In this document: piece after piece, positions 14,923 through 17,347 of the stretch | Layout: each line of letters opens with the position of its first letter | Numbering within the stretch: position 1 is the first letter of the stretch | Assembly: GCA_033855775.1 (NCBI GenBank) | Contig: JAWVFT010000105.1 | Span: 1-17,347, forward strand | Length of the DNA: 17,347 nt | Direction: 5' to 3' | Source of the DNA: DASVTR01 sp033855775 | GTDB taxonomy: Bacteria; Acidobacteriota; Blastocatellia; Pyrinomonadales; Pyrinomonadaceae | Translations under genes and position numbers: made by a program | The notes under the pieces: generated by a model | Told to the model about the DNA's origin: nothing | The model's database searches: none | Seen by the model: only the letters and a program-made list of their open reading frames with translations

Positions 14923-15600
14923 ATGTTGTCCAGCAAGAGCGAACGCGTCGGCACGGTTGAGCCGGAAACCTCCCCATTGGGTGGGCTGCACGAACCAGCG
15001 AAAGACGGGCAGGCGATGGCTCTGCTGGCTCTCAGCCACACTCCCATCGAGCATCAAGTCTACCGCGCGATGCTCTCGGAGACAGCCGCTCTGCCCGCTC
15101 GGCTCGGAGCCTTCAGCGCGCGCCGGTTGATGATTCTGACGGGGCTGCACGGCTACAGCACGATTCGCAGAGGCTTGGCCGGACTCGTCAATAAGCTGAG
15201 CATCGAGCGGCAGAAGACGGCTGACGATAATGACGCGCAACAGTTGGGCGCGGTCTATTCCATCTTTACGCCGGAAGAGATTTTCACGCGCCGCCGCGCC
15301 GTCGGCCTCGCTCCCTTTCCGAAAGAGGTGCAGGCTTACGAGAGCAACAGAATCTTCGGCGTAGCGATTGAGCGCGTCGTCGGGCTGCACAATCTGAGCC
15401 GCCGCGAAGCGCAGGTCGCGCTCTGTTGCGCCGAAGGATTGACCAACGCCGAGATTGGCCTCAAGCTGCACGTCAGCGAACAGACCATCAAATTTCACCT
15501 GCGCCATATCTTCGTCAAGTTCGGCGTCCGCCGCCGGACAGAACTGGTTTCGCGCCTCCTGACGCAGGGAGCGACAACGGGAATGGGAGAGCATTTGTAG
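14923..15600 (+). CDS. LuxR-family (GerE-type HTH) transcriptional regulator
   Basis: A 225-residue protein with a C-terminal LuxR/GerE helix-turn-helix at about 157-213: LSRREAQVALCCAEGLTNAE, then LHVSEQTIKFHLRHIFVKFG. There is no receiver domain: the N-terminal part has no Asp phosphorylation-site pattern. Instead, residues about 32-95 (ALLALSHTPIEHQVYRAMLS, FSARRLMILTGLHGYSTIRRG) look like a second, winged-helix-type unit; this is an inference. The ATG at 14923 lacks a clear ribosome site, and ATG 15016 is an alternative that would drop a low-complexity leader. It precedes the small basic protein and the polysaccharide export gene by 208 bp, so it may regulate them. Target and signal are unknown. 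Confidence 0.85.
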   Translation: MLSSKSERVGTVEPETSPLGGLHEPAKDGQAMALLALSHTPIEHQVYRAMLSETAALPARLGAFSARRLMILTGLHGYSTIRRGLAGLVNKLSIERQKTADDNDAQQLGAVYSIFTPEEIFTRRRAVGLAPFPKEVQAYESNRIFGVAIERVVGLHNLSRREAQVALCCAEGLTNAEIGLKLHVSEQTIKFHLRHIFVKFGVRRRTELVSRLLTQGATTGMGEHL

Positions 15601-15616
15601 GGGTCACTCTGGTAGA

Positions 15617-15765
15617 GACTGCTCGTGCGGTTCGACTGATTAAGACTGTGCGTGCGTGGGCGGTTTGGACAAGATGGACGCTGCCTCGCGTGTGAGGCTT
15701 CCCTTCGGGGTACGGCGTGACTCCCTTCTGGCGCTTTTTGAGCAACTAAAGGGACTGTGCATGCG
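15617..15765 (+). promoter_or_regulatory. Three copies of a 13-bp motif upstream of the export genes
   Basis: GACTGCTCGTGCG at 15617, GACTGTGCGTGCG at 15644 and GACTGTGCATGCG at 15753, all in the same orientation (consensus GACTGYKCRTGCG). They lie between the LuxR-type gene and the gene at 15809, and could be binding sites for a regulator. No -35/-10 pair is evident here. Confidence 0.35.
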
Positions 15766-15808
15766 AGGGGAGCGGTGTATTCTGAAGGGCGGCGAGAGAG
15801 TGTAAGAC

Positions 15809-16084
15809 GTGAGCGCTAAGAAAACCAAGAAGGCGAAGAAGAAGCGGACGGCCCTTGTGATTTGCCGCGACCGCAAACAGTTTTGGACGACGCAGACGCA
15901 GTTCTGGCAATGGGTCAGGGATGGCGTCGTCGTGAAAACTCAAGACCAGCCGTTGACGGGAGCCTTCCAGCGCGAGCACGAAGAATTGATGGTCATGTTG
16001 AGCAACACTGTGCTCAATCTGGCTCATCCGAACCACATGCGTGAAGCGCTGGCTTCCCGGCGCGTCGGGCTTTCAGGAAAGTAG
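15809..16084 (+). CDS. Small basic protein of unknown function, upstream of the export gene
   Basis: A 91-residue protein starting at GTG 15809, with a purine-rich GCGAGAGAG upstream. It opens with a strongly basic stretch (KKTKKAKKKR, residues 4-13), followed by a globular part with aromatic residues (RDRKQFWTTQTQFWQWVRDG) and a predicted helix (REHEELMVMLSNTVLNLAHP). There is no signal peptide or membrane segment. The stop is 13 bp before the ATG of the Wza-like gene, so both are probably on one mRNA. I do not recognise a family. The basic tail could bind nucleic acid or membrane lipid; this is a guess from composition. Confidence 0.6.
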   Translation: MSAKKTKKAKKKRTALVICRDRKQFWTTQTQFWQWVRDGVVVKTQDQPLTGAFQREHEELMVMLSNTVLNLAHPNHMREALASRRVGLSGK

Positions 16085-16097
16085 AGGCATCATAAGC

Positions 16098-17189
16098 ATG
16101 ACACTTAATTCGCAGCCAACTGTCGGCGCCAGCTTTCTTCGCCGTTCATCTCTCTTCCTCGCCGTGGTCTGGCTTCTCACCTTGCCCGGAATCGCCGGGG
16201 CGCAACAGCCGCCGGTCACTTCCGTCAACGCCGCGCAGCAGCAGCAGCCCGCCGCCTCTTCCACGCAGACGCAGACGACAACAGCCGCGCCCGCCATCGC
16301 CGTCAAGGTCGAGCGCGATGACCGCTATCGCATCGGAGCGGGCGACGTGCTCGACGTGCGCGTCTTCAACAAGCCGATTCTGTCGCGCGAGAACGTTCGC
16401 GTCAACGGCAACGGCATGATTCGGATGCCGCTGATTGACGACGACATTCTGGCGGCGTGCCGCACGGAGGGCGAGTTGGCGAAAGAGATTGCCACGCGCT
16501 ATTTGAAGTATCAACGCCACCCGCAGGTGGATGTCTTCGTCAAAGAGTATCAATCGCAGCCGGTGGCGGTCATCGGGGCCGTCAACCAGCCGAGCCAGTT
16601 TAAGCTGCAACGCAGAGTGCGGCTGCTGGAATTAATCGCCTTCGCCAACGGCCTTGCGGATCGGGCGGGGCGCAGCGTCAACGTCGTTCACGGAGAAGCG
16701 TCCGGCCTCGTTTGCCAGGCCGACGCGCTCGTCGCCGAAGATGACATCATCAAGACCGGCCTCAACTCTTATAAGCTGAAGGACACTTTCGACGGAGTTG
16801 AGCAGGCAAACCCTTTTATCCAACCCGGCGACATCGTTTATATTCCCGACGCCGATCAAGTCTACGTTGTCGGCAACGTGATGCGGCCGAGGTCGATTTC
16901 GCTGCGCGAGCCGATTACCATCACGCAGGCGATTGCGATGGCCGAAGGGTTGCGGCCAGACACCAAGAAAGACAAAATCAAAATTATCAGGCAAGCGCCG
17001 GGCGGCTTGGCCAAGGATGAGATTATGGTTGACCTCAAGGCGATTGAAAAGAAACAAGCGCCGGATGTCGTGCTGCAAGCCAACGACATCGTTGACGTGC
17101 AGGTCAACAGCACCAAGCAACTGCTGAAAAGTTTCATCGGCGCGGTCATGCCTTCAATCGGCCAACTGCCCACGCGCACCATTCCTTAA
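16098..17189 (+). CDS. Polysaccharide export outer-membrane protein (Wza family)
   Basis: A 363-residue exported protein. The ATG at 16098 follows AGAGG at about 11 nt; an in-frame GTG at 16041 would overlap the preceding gene and spoil the signal peptide. The signal is RRSSLFLAVVWLLTLPGIAGA, with no lipobox Cys, unlike classical Wza lipoproteins. A Gln/Ala/Thr-rich linker (about 36-68) leads to a Poly_export domain (about 74-150; DDRYRIGAGDVLDVRVFNKP) and two SLBB-type domains (about 153-245, beginning QPVAVIGAVNQPSQF, and about 270-345, beginning DQVYVVGNVMRPRSISL). Family members form the outer-membrane channel for capsule or exopolysaccharide. A further gene begins about 100 bp downstream; in such operons a chain-length or tyrosine-kinase protein often follows. 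Confidence 0.93.
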   Translation: MTLNSQPTVGASFLRRSSLFLAVVWLLTLPGIAGAQQPPVTSVNAAQQQQPAASSTQTQTTTAAPAIAVKVERDDRYRIGAGDVLDVRVFNKPILSRENVRVNGNGMIRMPLIDDDILAACRTEGELAKEIATRYLKYQRHPQVDVFVKEYQSQPVAVIGAVNQPSQFKLQRRVRLLELIAFANGLADRAGRSVNVVHGEASGLVCQADALVAEDDIIKTGLNSYKLKDTFDGVEQANPFIQPGDIVYIPDADQVYVVGNVMRPRSISLREPITITQAIAMAEGLRPDTKKDKIKIIRQAPGGLAKDEIMVDLKAIEKKQAPDVVLQANDIVDVQVNSTKQLLKSFIGAVMPSIGQLPTRTIP

Positions 17190-17249
17190 AGCGAACCGAA
17201 ACGCATTGGGCGGTCTTGAGCAATTGTCTCCGAGATAATTCATAATCCT

Positions 17250-17272
17250 GCGCGGCTCTTTTTGAGTCGCGC
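17250..17272 (+). other. Hairpin between the export gene and the next gene
   Basis: GCGCGGCTC and GAGTCGCGC pair over 9 bp with one G-U pair around a TTTTT loop. There is no T run after it, so it may be an mRNA-stability element or partial attenuator rather than a terminator. Confidence 0.4.
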
Positions 17273-17291
17273 TAAAAATTTAGGTGAACTG

Positions 17292-17347
17292 ATGAGAGAA
17301 CGTCGAGAACTGGTCGAGAGCAGCGTCACGGAAGTGCGTGACCTTGA
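17292..17347 (+). CDS. Start of a further gene in the export operon (3' partial)
   Basis: ATG at 17292 is preceded by TTTAGGTGAACTG, giving an AGGTGA ribosome site at about 5 nt. Eighteen codons are visible before the window ends, beginning MRERRELVESSVTEVRDL. Too little is present to name it. Confidence 0.55.
   Translation, partial: MRERRELVESSVTEVRDL

Noticed and set aside
14911..15594. 227-residue minus-strand frame opposite the LuxR-type gene
   Set aside because: The plus strand encodes a recognisable GerE-type HTH, while the minus frame shows no family motif or ribosome site.

Overview
The window is GC-rich bacterial chromosome. It most resembles the Acidobacteriota, probably class Blastocatellia. 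The main reason is that two unrelated secreted proteins end in the same FG-GAP/VCBS-type module (DYDGDGxxD then a GNWYI-like element, unit about 44-47 residues), a style common in that group. Supporting signs are the partner-switch/c-di-GMP genes, the VKOR-DsbA pair and a Wza-type export gene. The taxonomic call is inference from protein style only; no rRNA or tRNA is present.

Layout. (1) 2-2521, plus strand: a signalling cluster. It holds an RsbW-like anti-sigma kinase (5' end outside the window), an STAS anti-anti-sigma protein, and a GAF-HD-GYP protein with an intact c-di-GMP phosphodiesterase signature. (2) 2626-3087: a degenerate 21-bp tandem array, 22 units in unbroken register, followed by a terminator that serves the converging minus-strand gene. 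(3) 3208-6671, minus strand: dsbA-like, VKOR-like and subtilase-FG-GAP genes, probably one transcription unit from a promoter that would give a nearly leaderless dsbA mRNA. (4) 6897-8669, minus: a secreted protein related to copper amine oxidases with an altered cofactor motif, then about 690 bp without a convincing gene. (5) 9360-9812, minus: a small secreted protein. (6) 10080-13976, minus: a 1298-residue secreted multidomain protein (carboxypeptidase-regulatory-like domain, P domain, FG-GAP repeats), with a strong hairpin terminator. (7) 13977-14922: a divergent intergenic region with two opposing promoter-like elements that share sequence. (8) 14923-17347, plus: a LuxR-type regulator, a small basic protein, a Wza-like polysaccharide export protein, and the first codons of a further gene.

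How the parts may fit: the VKOR-DsbA pair would oxidise cysteines in exported proteins, and several neighbours encode Cys-containing secreted proteins. The HD-GYP phosphodiesterase, LuxR regulator and Wza-type exporter are consistent with control of surface polysaccharide, but no direct link is visible in the DNA.

Most unusual signals: the 21-bp array with a partial 42-bp alternation; a possible Mrr-like nuclease-fold segment fused to the anti-sigma kinase; the amine-oxidase-like protein with W-Y-R in place of N-Y-D/E; the shared promoter pair; and similar terminators behind both FG-GAP genes. No complete new defence or mobile system was found.
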